Part shown: positions 36,853 to 48,174 of the stretch, piece by piece
Layout of the letters: each line of letters starts with the position of its first letter
Numbering within the stretch: the first letter of the stretch is position 1
NCBI GenBank assembly: GCA_001970855.1
Contig: LSSN01000009.1
Location: 9,805 to 72,917 of the forward strand
Source of the DNA: Smittium culicis
Taxonomy: Eukaryota > Kickxellomycota > Harpellomycetes > Harpellales > Legeriomycetaceae
Reading direction: 5' to 3'
Length of the DNA: 63,113 nt
The notes under the pieces: generated by a model
Seen by the model: only the letters and a program-made list of their open reading frames with translations
Told to the model about the DNA's origin: nothing
Database searches by the model: none
Translations under genes and position numbers: made by a program

Positions 36853-37131
36853 ACTTAAACAAATACGAATATAGGTAAAATAATTATTTCAAAGATGTAA
36901 TAGCTCTTTTTATCTTTAAAAGTAGATAACGATAAGATGCAAAAATAAAAAATCTGACCAATGATTATTATTAAGGAAAAGTGGTACAAAAATAAAAGTT
37001 TGGCGCAATTATTAAATACAACATAAAGACGAATAGATGAAAGGAAAGTAAGAAAGGTGTTTTAAAAAAATGATCAACATTTATTGCATGGATTTTTTTA
37101 GGCTTATTTTGATGTGAGTAAATATACTTTA

Positions 37132-37863
37132 TTAGTTTTTGAAGTTTCCAGTCATGATACCAATAAACTCATTTTCGTTAACTACAAAAATACATATACA
37201 TTCCAAAAAAATTTCAGGAAACTTAATAAATTTTATAAGAAATTAAAATAAAATTCTTACTGGCGCCATCGCCGTCAAAATCAAACTCTTCTATCATTGA
37301 TTTGATCTCTTCTTGTGTCAAGCTTTCCCCAAGCTCTTTTGCAACCCTACCAAGGCATTCTGCGGTGATTGTACCTGTTCCTTTATTATCAAACAATCTA
37401 AAAGCTTTTCTATATTCTTCTTCAGGATTTCTTTCACTAATTTTTCTAGCCACTAATTACAAAACAAAATTATTTTTAATGTTAATTTAGAGACTCTGTT
37501 TAAGGACTTTAAATAAAAATCGGTACTTAGTGACATAAAATTTGATAAATTTATTGATTTGCCGCTTTGAGGTTCATAATGCTTTAATAGTTCTAAAGTC
37601 TCCTGCTTCTTTACATCGAAGCCTAATGCTCTCATAGCGACCTAAGAAATTTTAATCAAATAAATTAAAATATATTAAAATACTTTTTAAAAAATAAATC
37701 TAACCTTGAATTCATAGTAGTCTAATAAGCCATCATTATCTGCATCAAATAATTCAAATGCTTCTTTAATCTCGGCCATGTGCTCAGATGATACTTCGAA
37801 ATTAGGATTTCGGTTCGACTGATTATAGCTATTATTACCGTTCATGTTGTAACTCTGCTGCAT
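37132..37863 (-). CDS. CDC31: Centrin (spliced, 171 aa)
   Basis: Calcium-binding EF-hand protein of the centrin/Cdc31 family. In fungi it acts at the spindle pole body half-bridge and also binds Sac3/TREX-2 and other partners. Four minus-strand exons: 37863-37705, 37641-37527, 37452-37261 and 37181-37132, total 172 codons. After an Asn-rich 30-residue N-terminus come IKEAFELFDADNDGLLDYYE (EF1, canonical), AMRALGFDVKK, and a degenerate EF2 (EPQSGKSINLSN). The FMSLMARKISERNPEEEYRKAF linker is rebuilt across an intron. EF3 (DNKGTGTITAEC, weak at the last ligand), ELGESLTQEEIKSMIEE and a canonical EF4 (DFDGDGAINENE) follow, ending GIMTGNFKN. So two strong calcium sites are likely (EF1, EF4), a pattern known for some centrins. 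The upstream TTG-initiated extension is not used. It shares its upstream region with the divergent coiled-coil gene. Confidence 0.95.
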
Positions 37864-38240
37864 CTTTAAACTATGGCAAACTTTCAAAAATGAAATAAAA
37901 CAGCTTAGGTCAAAAATACAAGCTCAGAGTATTATTAGCAATTTTTTTATATTTGGATATTAACTGTAAAGTTTCGCAGGTAATATTTAACTAGAAATAA
38001 TTGGCTAAAAAATTCTTTGATTGTATACAATATCCAATAATGATACATTTTGAACATTTAATTTGAATAAACGATTGAAAACTCAAAAAAAAAGTAAACT
38101 ACGTTGACAAATTAGTGCGATTTAAATAATCAAAAATAATAGTAAAAACCTATATTCTCTTTTATAAAAAATCTCAAAGCTCCATAGATATATTTGAATC
38201 ATTTCATTAAGTTTGAAGCAAGAAATCAACTTTAAACTCA
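37864..38240. promoter_or_regulatory. Shared divergent upstream region (centrin / coiled-coil gene)
   Basis: The 377 bases between the two start codons must carry the promoters of both genes, which point away from each other. I see no individual motif that I would name. The arrangement allows co-regulation, which would make sense if both products serve the spindle pole or microtubules, but that is inference. Confidence 0.5.
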
Positions 38241-41079
38241 ATGAACGCTGAGGAAATAACAGAAAATCAAATAATCCTTGATTGGACAACTAACGATTTG
38301 TGCTATAGGAATTTCAGAAGCATATCTGAGCCTGAAGGAAATGAAAATATTGATATAATAGATATAAATAGGTAAATCGTACCTTAAAAACATTAAACTG
38401 CTAGCTCAATAAACACTATAATTTGTTTTCTTTTTTTTAGGCTTATGAACGGGGAGCTGAAGCGTGCATTAATATTAGCTTCTAGGAATATAAAATCGCG
38501 GCAGTAATGAATTAAATATCGAATTCCTTATAAATTTATACTAAACTAAAACCCTATATAATTTCTTATTAGAAAAATTTCCGAAATCCGCAATAGAATA
38601 CAAAGGTTTTTTAACGATTAGAAAAAATTGATAAAAAAGATATAGCTTATTTGTCGCTGTTTTAATCGTTTTTTTACTCTTTTTAATAGTTTCCTAAATT
38701 TTGAATCTGATCCTAAACTGGAAAAGAATGCTTATATATTCGAGCTTAGTACGCTAGAAAAATTAAATCAAAGCAACTTTAAATATGATGAAAAAATTCT
38801 TCAAGAAAATAAAAAAAATGCTGATATCCAAACTCGTATTCTTGAATTAGGTGAGACATTTTGTAAAATATTTTAATATAAATACAATGCCATATATAAT
38901 TTAAATCGTAAAAATTAATTTTAGAAAAAAAATTGTTAAAGAAAAAAGAAATTGTCAGAATTGAAAAGATTAAGACGCTTCTATCAAATAAAATATCTAA
39001 TAATGCCAAAAAAGAAATCAGAACTATGAGCGCAATATCATCTTCATTGTCTATAGAAAATGAAAAAAATAAGTCAGAGTAATATTTTATACCACAAAAT
39101 CTATTTTTTCACTCAATCTTTTTTTTTTTAATTTTTATAAGCCATAACCTTTTAATATAAACCACAGCTACAAAATATTAATGATAATAGTATTAGGGAG
39201 AAATATTACAACCTTATGGACCTTTTGTACAAAAGCAATAGTAGCTTTGACACTAATAGCCTAGACTGGTGCAAAATAAAGCACCAAAAAGAAAAATCAA
39301 AGCAAGAAATGGTAGTGGATATTTCCAAAGACTTAGAAAGAATTGATAAAAGACATATAACTGCTTATTTATTTATTAAAAGCATTGAAAGCGAATATAA
39401 AAATAATAAAAAAGAATTTCTAAATTATCTTGATCGAGTTGTTGAATTGGCGATAAGAAAATATCCTGAACTAAGCCCTCAAAAAATAAAGTACTATCAC
39501 ATAATTTATTTATTTATTTATTTATCTATAATTTTCGTTAATATAATTTTTTAGAAATCGGATCTCTTACACATTATACAATAAAATCACAAAGAATCCT
39601 CAAAGCGATAGAAACTATAACTATAACAACGATTTCAGCTATCCAAATTCAGAAATATCGAATTCTAAAAAACTTAAATTGCTAGATCCAAATGAAAAAA
39701 TATATAATGGGGTTAGTATTATTAAATTTACATACATTGCTAATAATCCTTTTTCAGTTTTTATAATATTATCTTGCTTTTTTTATTTTTTAAAAAACAG
39801 AACCAAATAATTTTTCAAGAAAACCTAAAAAAGTTTAAACAAATATCTGCCTCTCTATATGAAGTATCAACAAAGGTGATGATGAGTTATTTTGACTTTT
39901 TTTGTAAATTACTTATTACATTAATTTTTTAAAAATCTTAACATTATTATTCGCTCAATTAATTTTTAAATTGAATTGTATTTTATTTTTTAGACAAGTA
40001 AAATTATTGAAAATAATCTTAAACCCTGCAGCGCTGAGCTAATTAACGCTGTTTTACTGAGACAAAACTCTTTGAAATCTCTACTGGATAATATTTCAAT
40101 TTTAGATTTTAGCATCCTATTATCCAAAAAAGATGAATAGTAAGCCTTTTTTAAATATTTTCTTACAAAATAATGTAATCTAAAATTATAAAAACCCATT
40201 AGCTTAATTTCAGACAAAATCCATAATTCAGAGCTCGAAGATATTGGTATATTTGGACCTAAGGTTAGTTTGTATCTTTATCTTTTAAAGCTATTATATT
40301 ATAAAACATTTTTTATTATAATTTGAAAATGTAGATTTTTACATTGGAAACGTCCAAACTATTATCTCAAATGGTCAAAGGTACATTTTCTACTCTATTT
40401 TTTTTTTTTTGAAAAGCGCCCTTAATTATACTAATCATTTTTTCCCCCGTTTATTATAGACATAAGCTTGAGGTTGCTTGAGAAATCTTTTGACCTAGAT
40501 AATCTTCGCAATAATCACGAAAATATTGGTAATTTATTTGGTTACTAGCATTTTAAATCTATTTTAGATTTTATTTTAACGATATCTATTATTAAAATAG
40601 TAAACAAATACATTGAGATATCGAAATTTCCAAGAAAAAATAATACAAATTTCAACTCTGAGAAATTCGCAAGCTTTCTTTTACGTGAGTAATTTGTAAA
40701 ACTTTAAATTTATATGATTATATCCAACTAAATCAATTACCTTTACTTAATATAGAATCTTTCATCTCAAATACCAATAACTGGACATCTAACCTTTCCA
40801 AAATAATAATCAGTGGAATTGAAAGGGCAGAAAGTGCAGAAAATAACTCTAATGACATATCTAGCCTATACGACATTAAGTAAGTCTCATTATATATTAT
40901 ATTTCTTTTTTGTTTATATCTGCTGTGCCATTTTCCCATTTTTACCTATTTACAGTTTTAACTTTAATCATTTGCTTTTATATCGCAGCTCTTCACTATA
41001 CTCGAAGCCTCTAGTTTCATGGCACACTAGAAATGCATCCCTATACAAGGAATATCTATCACATCTTCTAACATTATGA
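38241..41079 (+). CDS. 14-exon coiled-coil protein, possibly augmin (HAUS)-like (553 aa)
   Basis: I do not recognise this with certainty. The 14-exon model (38241-38371, 38441-38503, 38690-38850, 38925-39078, 39191-39490, 39555-39711, 39801-39875, 39994-40139, 40203-40263, 40335-40380, 40460-40528, 40601-40684, 40756-40879, 40989-41079) closes to 554 codons. The N-terminus, ILDWTTNDL followed by INRLMNGELKRALILASRNI, has the feel of the N-terminal fold of microtubule-nucleation subunits such as HAUS5/HAUS6. Long helical, Lys/Glu-rich coiled coils follow (RILELEKKLLKKKEIVRIEK and onward) and the C-terminus is WHTRNASLYKEYL. The exon 5 acceptor at 39190 was picked because the more obvious one at 39167 breaks the frame. 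The augmin idea rests on architecture plus the centrin neighbour, not on a diagnostic motif. Confidence 0.7.
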
Positions 41080-41930
41080 CACTATTCAATATACATTTCC
41101 CAAAAATATTTATTTCCGTACGATTTTACCTCAAGTTTTTTGCCTAATTATACACACGATTTTAATCAAATAATATTACTGGTATTTCTGGTCAAAAAAT
41201 CTTCCGAGTTTTAATATTTCCTATCATAGATAGAGCGTTTTATTATCGCTTTATTTTCTTCAGTAACAATAATAAAAATTCTTTATCTAAAAGTATAAAT
41301 TGATCTAGTAAATATCCAAAACTAAATTTATGAAACTAATCCATAAAAATTTGATTCAAAATTTTTTTTATTATACTTGACATTTCCTAATTTAAACCAA
41401 ATAACTGTTGTATATTAAAAATAAATGATTAATTGCTAAAAAAATCAAGGCTAGTTTCAGTTGAGACAAAAATTTATCTAAAATTACATGAGGATGTAAA
41501 AGAATACTTCATTGAAACATAAAGTCTAGCTAATTGGATCCGTTATATGTCTATTTGATTTGAGACTTTATTAAAAGAGCAAGAATAAAAATAAATTTTT
41601 AGAGCAGACTGAATAATTTTGTAGTGATTGAAATTAAATCATGAATTTTAAAATAGTTGATATATTAAAACTAGTTAAAAAATATATATATGTAAAAAGA
41701 GAATAGATTGATAAGCTAACTTAAAGAAAAAAGAAAGTATTTAGTTATTACTATATATTTATTTATTTTTTGGCGTCTAGTACACTTTATCGATGTAAAA
41801 AAAAAGAAGCAAAATAAAATCTTTTGATACATGAGTATGCTGAAAATAGTAATTTTTTTTTATAGAAATGATTGGTATTGATAGTTTGAATAGAATTAGG
41901 AAATGTGCGAAATATTATTTGGTAATGATT
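41080..41930. other. Intergenic region up to the assembly gap
   Basis: About 850 bases of AT-rich sequence downstream of the coiled-coil gene. No ORF, RNA gene or repeat was recognised. It becomes G-rich only at the final homopolymer. Confidence 0.45.
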
Positions 41931-42578
41931 GGGGGGGGGGGGGGNNNNNNNNNNNNNNNNNNNNNNNNNNNNNNNNNNNNNNNNNNNNNNNNNNNNNNNN
42001 NNNNNNNNNNNNNNNNNNNNNNNNNNNNNNNNNNNNNNNNNNNNNNNNNNNNNNNNNNNNNNNNNNNNNNNNNNNNNNNNNNNNNNNNNNNNNNNNNNNN
42101 NNNNNNNNNNNNNNNNNNNNNNNNNNNNNNNNNNNNNNNNNNNNNNNNNNNNNNNNNNNNNNNNNNNNNNNNNNNNNNNNNNNNNNNNNNNNNNNNNNNN
42201 NNNNNNNNNNNNNNNNNNNNNNNNNNNNNNNNNNNNNNNNNNNNNNNNNNNNNNNNNNNNNNNNNNNNNNNNNNNNNNNNNNNNNNNNNNNNNNNNNNNN
42301 NNNNNNNNNNNNNNNNNNNNNNNNNNNNNNNNNNNNNNNNNNNNNNNNNNNNNNNNNNNNNNNNNNNNNNNNNNNNNNNNNNNNNNNNNNNNNNNNNNNN
42401 NNNNNNNNNNNNNNNNNNNNNNNNNNNNNNNNNNNNNNNNNNNNNNNNNNNNNNNNNNNNNNNNNNNNNNNNNNNNNNNNNNNNNNNNNNNNNNNNNNNN
42501 NNNNNNNNNNNNNNNNNNNNNNNNNNNNNNNNNNNNNNNNNNNNNNNNNNNNNNNNNNNNNNNNNGGGGGGGGGGGGG
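41931..42578. other. Assembly gap (621 N) bordered by poly-G runs
   Basis: The unknown bases run from 41945 to 42565. They are preceded by a 14-G run and followed by a 13-G run, in a genome where G runs of that length are otherwise absent from this window. The gap hides whatever lies downstream of the CCCH gene, whose stop codon is only 13 bases from the gap edge. The apparent open frames across the Ns are artefacts. Confidence 0.98.
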
Positions 42579-42590
42579 TTTCATTTTTAG

Positions 42591-45151
42591 CTAAAAGCTG
42601 GAACTTGTCTTATCTTCGTCAAGAGTAAAAATAGGATCATCGTTATTGTAAAAAGTGGTTGACTTTGAGCTAATAGGTAAATGTTCTTTGCTTGGTAATG
42701 GAGTTGATTCCAAGAATTTGCCAAGAATGCTATTATTTTTTTCGCTAAAATTTTTTGCTTGGCTAAAATTTATCTGAGTAGAATTTTGTATGTCTTTGAT
42801 ATTGTGATTATTAGGAGTAAATACAGAACCGCTGGATTCTGAACTATCGGGTATCACTATGTTGTTAAAATTTCTACTATTTCCGTTGAAATTGGAGTAA
42901 CCAGTTTCAATTTTACCTTCGCAGTATACGCCGGCGTTTAGTCTTTTATCAGCTTCACTGTAGCTTTTTAAATTTTGGTTAGATAATTCACTACCAAGGT
43001 TTAAGCTCTCTAACTCGTTTATTTTTTCCAAAAGCTTCTTTTCTAAATTAAATTTATCTTTTGACCCATGATCGATTTGAACCCCTTCAGATGAGTTTCC
43101 TTCTTCTGCATCTGGACGTAAGACATCAGCAAGCATTCTTTGCAAAGAATAAAGGAATTCTTTATTGATGGGGCGGGATTTGTAAGATTCGTTGATATTA
43201 TGATTAAAAGATGCCGGAGTATCACCTTTATTGTCGTTTAAATAAAAAGGGTAGCTGTTAGATAGTCCTGATTTTTTTTGGAATGGTGAAGTGCCATAAT
43301 GATCTTCATTTGTATAAGTACCGGCACTTAAAGTTTCTACAGCTCTTCTAGGTAAATTCATCTCACGATTGGTATTATTGAAGCCATAAAATCCAGGATG
43401 GCTGTTTTCATAGCCTCTTTTCTTAGAGATTTCAAAGATAGTTTCCGTTGGATTTACTTTTAAGTTTTGCTCAACCAAATTAAAATTATTACTTTTTGGA
43501 TTAAACGCCGATGAAACAAGTGTATCACAAACGCTATCCTGATAGTTTTTGTTATCATAATCATACCCAGAGTATATCCCACTTAGTTTACTCTCGAAGT
43601 TGTTTGGTAAGCCACCTGTTCCAGGATTTTGACGTGCTGGTTTCCAGATATCACTAGATCTAAGCGGATCAAAAAAAGTTTTATTTTGGAATTTGTTGCT
43701 AATAACTCTATTTCTGAAAGTATCATTTGGTTCCAAGCCAAAATTTGAGTTGGTATTCAAAATTCCAAGGCTATTACCCTGACTATCAACGAATGTTTTG
43801 GCTGGTGAATTGAAACGAGGCTCTTGAAATGTGCGAATATTGTTCAAGTTAGGGCTATTTATGATCGAAGAACTGTTGTTGGCTAACCTCTCATTCAAAA
43901 AGCCGGAATTTATGATATTTTCGTTGTTTTTAGGAGAAATAAGATAATTACCCTTATCGCTCAAGGTAGGAGACTTAAAGGCATCGCGATTAACTAAGTC
44001 CAATAATTGCAAGCCGTTATTTGCGGAGTTTAGGCCCATATTAAAAGTCTTGTTACGCTTTTCGGCGGAAATATTTGTATATTCGAAATGGTTATTTTTA
44101 TTTGGTTTCAATATGGGATTGTTAGAAACTTTGGTACTAGGCGCTTCAAAAGGCCTAGTAAGATTATAAAAATCATTATTAGCACTATTCGGGATGAATT
44201 CATTATTGAAATGACTTTGTCTATTAAGCTGATTAAAATTATCTGGTGCAGGTGAATTACTTAGACCAGCAGAATAATTTTTAGAATTAATCGAGGTAAA
44301 AGGGCTGTTTTCATAAAGAAATTGATTGTTCGACGAGTTTAGGGATGGGCTTAATTTTGAAAAATTTATATCAGAGTAATAGCTGGAGTTAGAGACTCTA
44401 TGTTGATTACTCTGAAAGAATTGGTTTTGTTGCTGGTTAATTTCACTAATGTGGTTATGTTTTGATGAATTCTGAATTTTACCATAAAATCCGCTATATG
44501 ATTCATCGGGCTGATTTTTAATTCTAGAGTAATTGGCATCAGAACTCGTCATATCTCTTCTTTTTACATTATTAGAGTATGAATTAATATTTTTTGTATC
44601 TACATAGTTTTGAAATTGATTATTTTCTTGTGGATTTTTTTTGGTATTATTTTGTGTATTTTTGCTAATAAAAATCGACGGGGATGGCTTTTGCTGATCT
44701 TGGTAATTAAAGCTTTGATTGGGGTTAGGCGAGCTTATTTCGGTGGAAGTATGCAAAAGCGCACATTTATTTCCGTATTTACAGCTTCCTTTGGCAAAGT
44801 ATTTACAGACAGGCTTTTCTGAAAAAGCAGACAAGTCGTGTAAAAAAGTACAACTATCTCCAGCTGTACAATTTCCATTTTTATAAAATTTGCAAGGAAT
44901 GTGTTTTGTTGAGCCGCCTATGAATATAAAAAAGAGCAATTAAAAGTTTTAATTGGATTATTTTTTAATTTAGTTAGTAAATAAATTTTAGTATAATCAA
45001 ATAAAATCTTGGAGTTACCATTGTGTCCACCACCAGTCTTTTCTGACTTTGACTTTGTAACAAACTTGGTCGACTTATTTTTTTCTAAATCTGTGTCAAA
45101 TCGGCCTTTATTTTCAAATGAATTGAAATCACTTTTAAAAAAGGTCGACAT
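42591..45151 (-). CDS. Tandem CCCH zinc-finger protein with a long Asn/Ser-rich tail (spliced, 819 aa)
   Basis: Probable RNA-binding protein. Two minus-strand exons, 45151-45019 and 44917-42591 (820 codons with stop), are joined so that the frame reads TGGGHNGGSTKHIPC. Two fingers lie close together: C53-x7-C-x5-C-x3-H71 (PCKFYKNGNC to CTFLH) and C82-x7-C-x5-C-x3-H100 (VCKYFAKGSC to CALLH). The KFY/KYF and G-C pattern is that of RNA-binding CCCH fingers such as those in Yth1/Lee1/makorin-like proteins; I cannot choose among them. The remaining 700 residues are rich in Asn, Ser, Phe and Tyr with little structure, apart from a short helical stretch near residues 605-655 (LLYSLQRM-like and LEKKLLEKINELESL). 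The tail resembles prion-like regions of granule proteins. The 3' flank is lost in the gap. Confidence 0.85.
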
Positions 45152-47329
45152 TTTAACTTTCTAATAAAAAGAGTGGTAAAAAAAATTATAAGAAATAAGT
45201 TGAAAAGTATAGGGAAAAAATAGATTAAAAAAGTATTATCTATGAATATCTAAAAAAAAATAGGCGAAGGATGTTGGTAAATATTTTTATAAATAAAATA
45301 TTAAAATAAATTTCGGGATTAAATAAAATGTAAATTAAATTTGTGGAAGAAGTTCAAAATAGTGATAAGTTTTTTATGTATTTTTTTGGGGGAGCGGAAG
45401 GGTATATTCTAATATGTTTTAAAGGTGTAAGTCTGAAAAAAAAATTCGACTTTTAAATTTATATATAATGAGTTAGCTGTGTAAATTTTTTGGTTTATGG
45501 CGTAATGTATGGAGGCTTTATAAACCTGTTTGAAGAAGCTTTTTATGCTCTTATATAGGCATTAACTTATAGAAAATGATATAGGTAAAAATCACGATAC
45601 AAAAAAAGTAAATTATGAAGCAAATTTTTGGTACTGAGTTTAAAGAATAGGTATTAATGTTTAATGTTTAAAAACAAAAAACTAGTGACTAAGTATTCAT
45701 TAAAAATTTAATAGCTTCTGAGTTTAGATTTTATAAAGAAGAAAATTGATTAATTTCAATAGATTACAAAGCAATTTTAATTTACAGGAAGAATATTAAT
45801 TAGCTAAAGCAGCTATTAAATATAAATAAATGACCAGCGATGATTAATAAACAATTGAGTTAAATAATAATCAACTGATCATATTTGTTTGAATTTAAAC
45901 TCCATATGAAATTTTTTATGTTTTATACAAAAATATTAAAGCTGCCCATGAGCTAATAAATTAAAGTAGCGATATAGAATAGAAGAAAGTGGTTTTTCGG
46001 GTTGCAGTATGAAATAAATTAAATATTTCAAGTAATATAATTCAGATGTATAAGGATTCTTGGAAAGACATAAAGTAAAAAAGCTTGACATGTCATGCTT
46101 TAGATGAGAACATTATAAACAATGATATTTATATTGTATAAAAATAATGAGGAAATATAGTTTTTCAATAGGAGCAAAGATAAGCTGTAAGGGGTAGGAT
46201 AGTAAAGGGGTGAATACATGGATGTTATGGATAATTATAAATAATGGAGTGATAATAAATGGTGGCGCATTTTTTGAGCGTTTTAGATAAGGATATAAAT
46301 GCAGTTTAAAATAGAAATTTAGCAGATATTTATCAAAAGGTATAATAATTTTAATTTCTAACAGCTGCTTAAGCCACAAAAAAGTTATTTGTGCAGTATT
46401 CTTTTAAAAATATATAGAAAATAGGGTTTATGGATAACCACTTCGAGTAACAGTATAATTTTAATTAGTGTTATGATATCAGTCCGATAAGTAAGGATAG
46501 AAAGATCAAATATTATTACACTTTAGTAGTTTAATAAATTTGAGAGGAAGTGTGATAGAAAGGTTGCATCGAAATAAGAGGAATATGAATGTGTTTACCT
46601 TTTTTTTTATAGTATGAGGCGTACTTTCTTTTGAGGAAGTTGTTGTTGTTTTATGAGTAGGAACCTTGGTTTTGATTACTTTTTTGCGGAGATTTATTAT
46701 AATTATATTTAGTTTATGAGTAATTATACCTAAGAGGCGGAGTTGTATTTTTTGTCAGGTATTTTTTGTACTTTTGTCTGTGCTTTGTTTTTATTTTGCA
46801 ATAACGTGTCGCATTCCTTTCATATACTTCGGAATGTATATTTTTTAGTTCTCTGTATTTTGAAAATTTTATGTAGCTGTAAATGTAGCTTAGTTGTGTT
46901 TATTTTTTTATAAGCAATATGTTTTAAAGGCTAAGAATAGTGAATTTTGGAGGGAGTAAATGCTGTTTAGCTGATTATCAGGCGGGTATATGGGTAGGAA
47001 AATAGTTTTAAGGGAACCATGCTAATTTTTGAGATAGATATGGCTTATAGTAGGAGTATAGCAGTATTGCGGTAGGAGGTAAACACTGGAATATAAATAT
47101 GATAACCCAGACATAATAATTACTCAAATGAACCTTTTGTGTTTTGTACTTTGTTGCCGTTGCAATTAGTGCTTTTTTTGCTATTTAGTGCTGGGCACAC
47201 ACTACATTCGCATCTCATTAGTGCCTGAATTCGTCGAAGCTTATGTAATTTCATAAGTTTTTTTAGCACTTTGCTGCGAGTAAACAACTAAGCCTGTTCA
47301 CAAAAAACGTAAACTTCCTAGTTTAAAAG
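45152..47329. other. Upstream region of the CCCH gene and start of the second desert
   Basis: No gene found. Immediately upstream of the CCCH start the sequence is A/T-rich. From about 46.4 to 47.3 kb the composition is more balanced, with G-rich stretches on the plus strand. This could include a long 5' leader or promoter of the CCCH gene. The minus-strand open stretch at 46113-46379 has no coding character. Confidence 0.4.
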
Positions 47330-48174
47330 CATGACAATCGCTATTTGATTTGTGAGCCTTAATCGCCTCTCACTATTGGCCAGGTCAACCATCAAGTCTA
47401 GACCTACAAAAACAGGGATCCTTTTGCGACTCAGGGCACGTAGTCAGCTACTATGAAGAAGTCCAATACTATGACATTTCGTCAGCATGACTGTATAGCT
47501 TGAGACCTCATTCATGTTTCTTAAGGCCTCAAGAACAAGTTCTATATAAACTTCCCTAAGTGCCGAAGATGTCTTAAAGCCAGTACGCTCATTATTTACC
47601 TTGAAGCACAATATAGACATATAGATAACAATAGAGTCATATGTGTGAAGATGGATTTTCTTCACATTTAGTATCTTCTAAATGATAGGGGTTATGCTTA
47701 AATTTTGATTATAAACTGAATAGTGAAAGATTATGTCGGATATCTAATCTAAATACAACATATTCATTTCCAATACGCACCTGAATGATACCAATGAGGC
47801 TAGGATTTCCTTGTGAAGAATCGTCAGCTTCTTGAAACTCATCGCGCTTTTAATTTAAAAACTGATAAATCCCCCCGAATTAAAAAAAAAAATAAAGTGT
47901 TATGATCTTTTGGGATATAGTAATCGGATTATATACTCTTCATAAAAACTTGAAACATGCGAGTACATTCCTAGTTTCATAAACAATTTACGTTTTCAAC
48001 TTAATAATTTTGGGTAATTAGTACACAACTCAAAGATATGTCATTCGACTAACTATGATTCATCACACATCATACTTTAAGCCTAAATTCATGATTTTTA
48101 TAGCTCATAGAATGTGCTGTGGACTTGACGGATATTCTAGCTTCATCATTATCCTTAATCTGATCACTTTCCAT
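47330..48174 (-). pseudogene. Decayed gene remnant with possible BAH domain
   Basis: A minus-strand region of more balanced composition reads in patches as protein. The first patch is a 33-codon start (MESDQIKDNDEARIS then MSYKNHEFRLK). Next comes a patch with GNPSLIGIIQV, and then a 73-codon open stretch (47665-47444) with ERTGFKTSS, REVYIE, LTKCHSIGLL and, past a stop, KDPCFCRSRLD. The order HEFRL, LIGIIQ, E.T, EV, KC, then FCRSR spaced 24 residues after KC resembles the second half of BAH domains of RSC/polybromo proteins (KC.V, then LFVCE.RY). Several frame changes and stops mean it is either a pseudogene or a gene with introns that I could not resolve. The BAH reading is tentative. Confidence 0.35.

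Noticed and set aside
41787..42628. Four long open frames across the unknown bases
   Set aside because: They consist almost wholly of N and exist only because N does not encode a stop.
44610..44822. Plus-strand frame inside the CCCH gene
   Set aside because: Antisense shadow of the zinc-finger exon; no features of its own.
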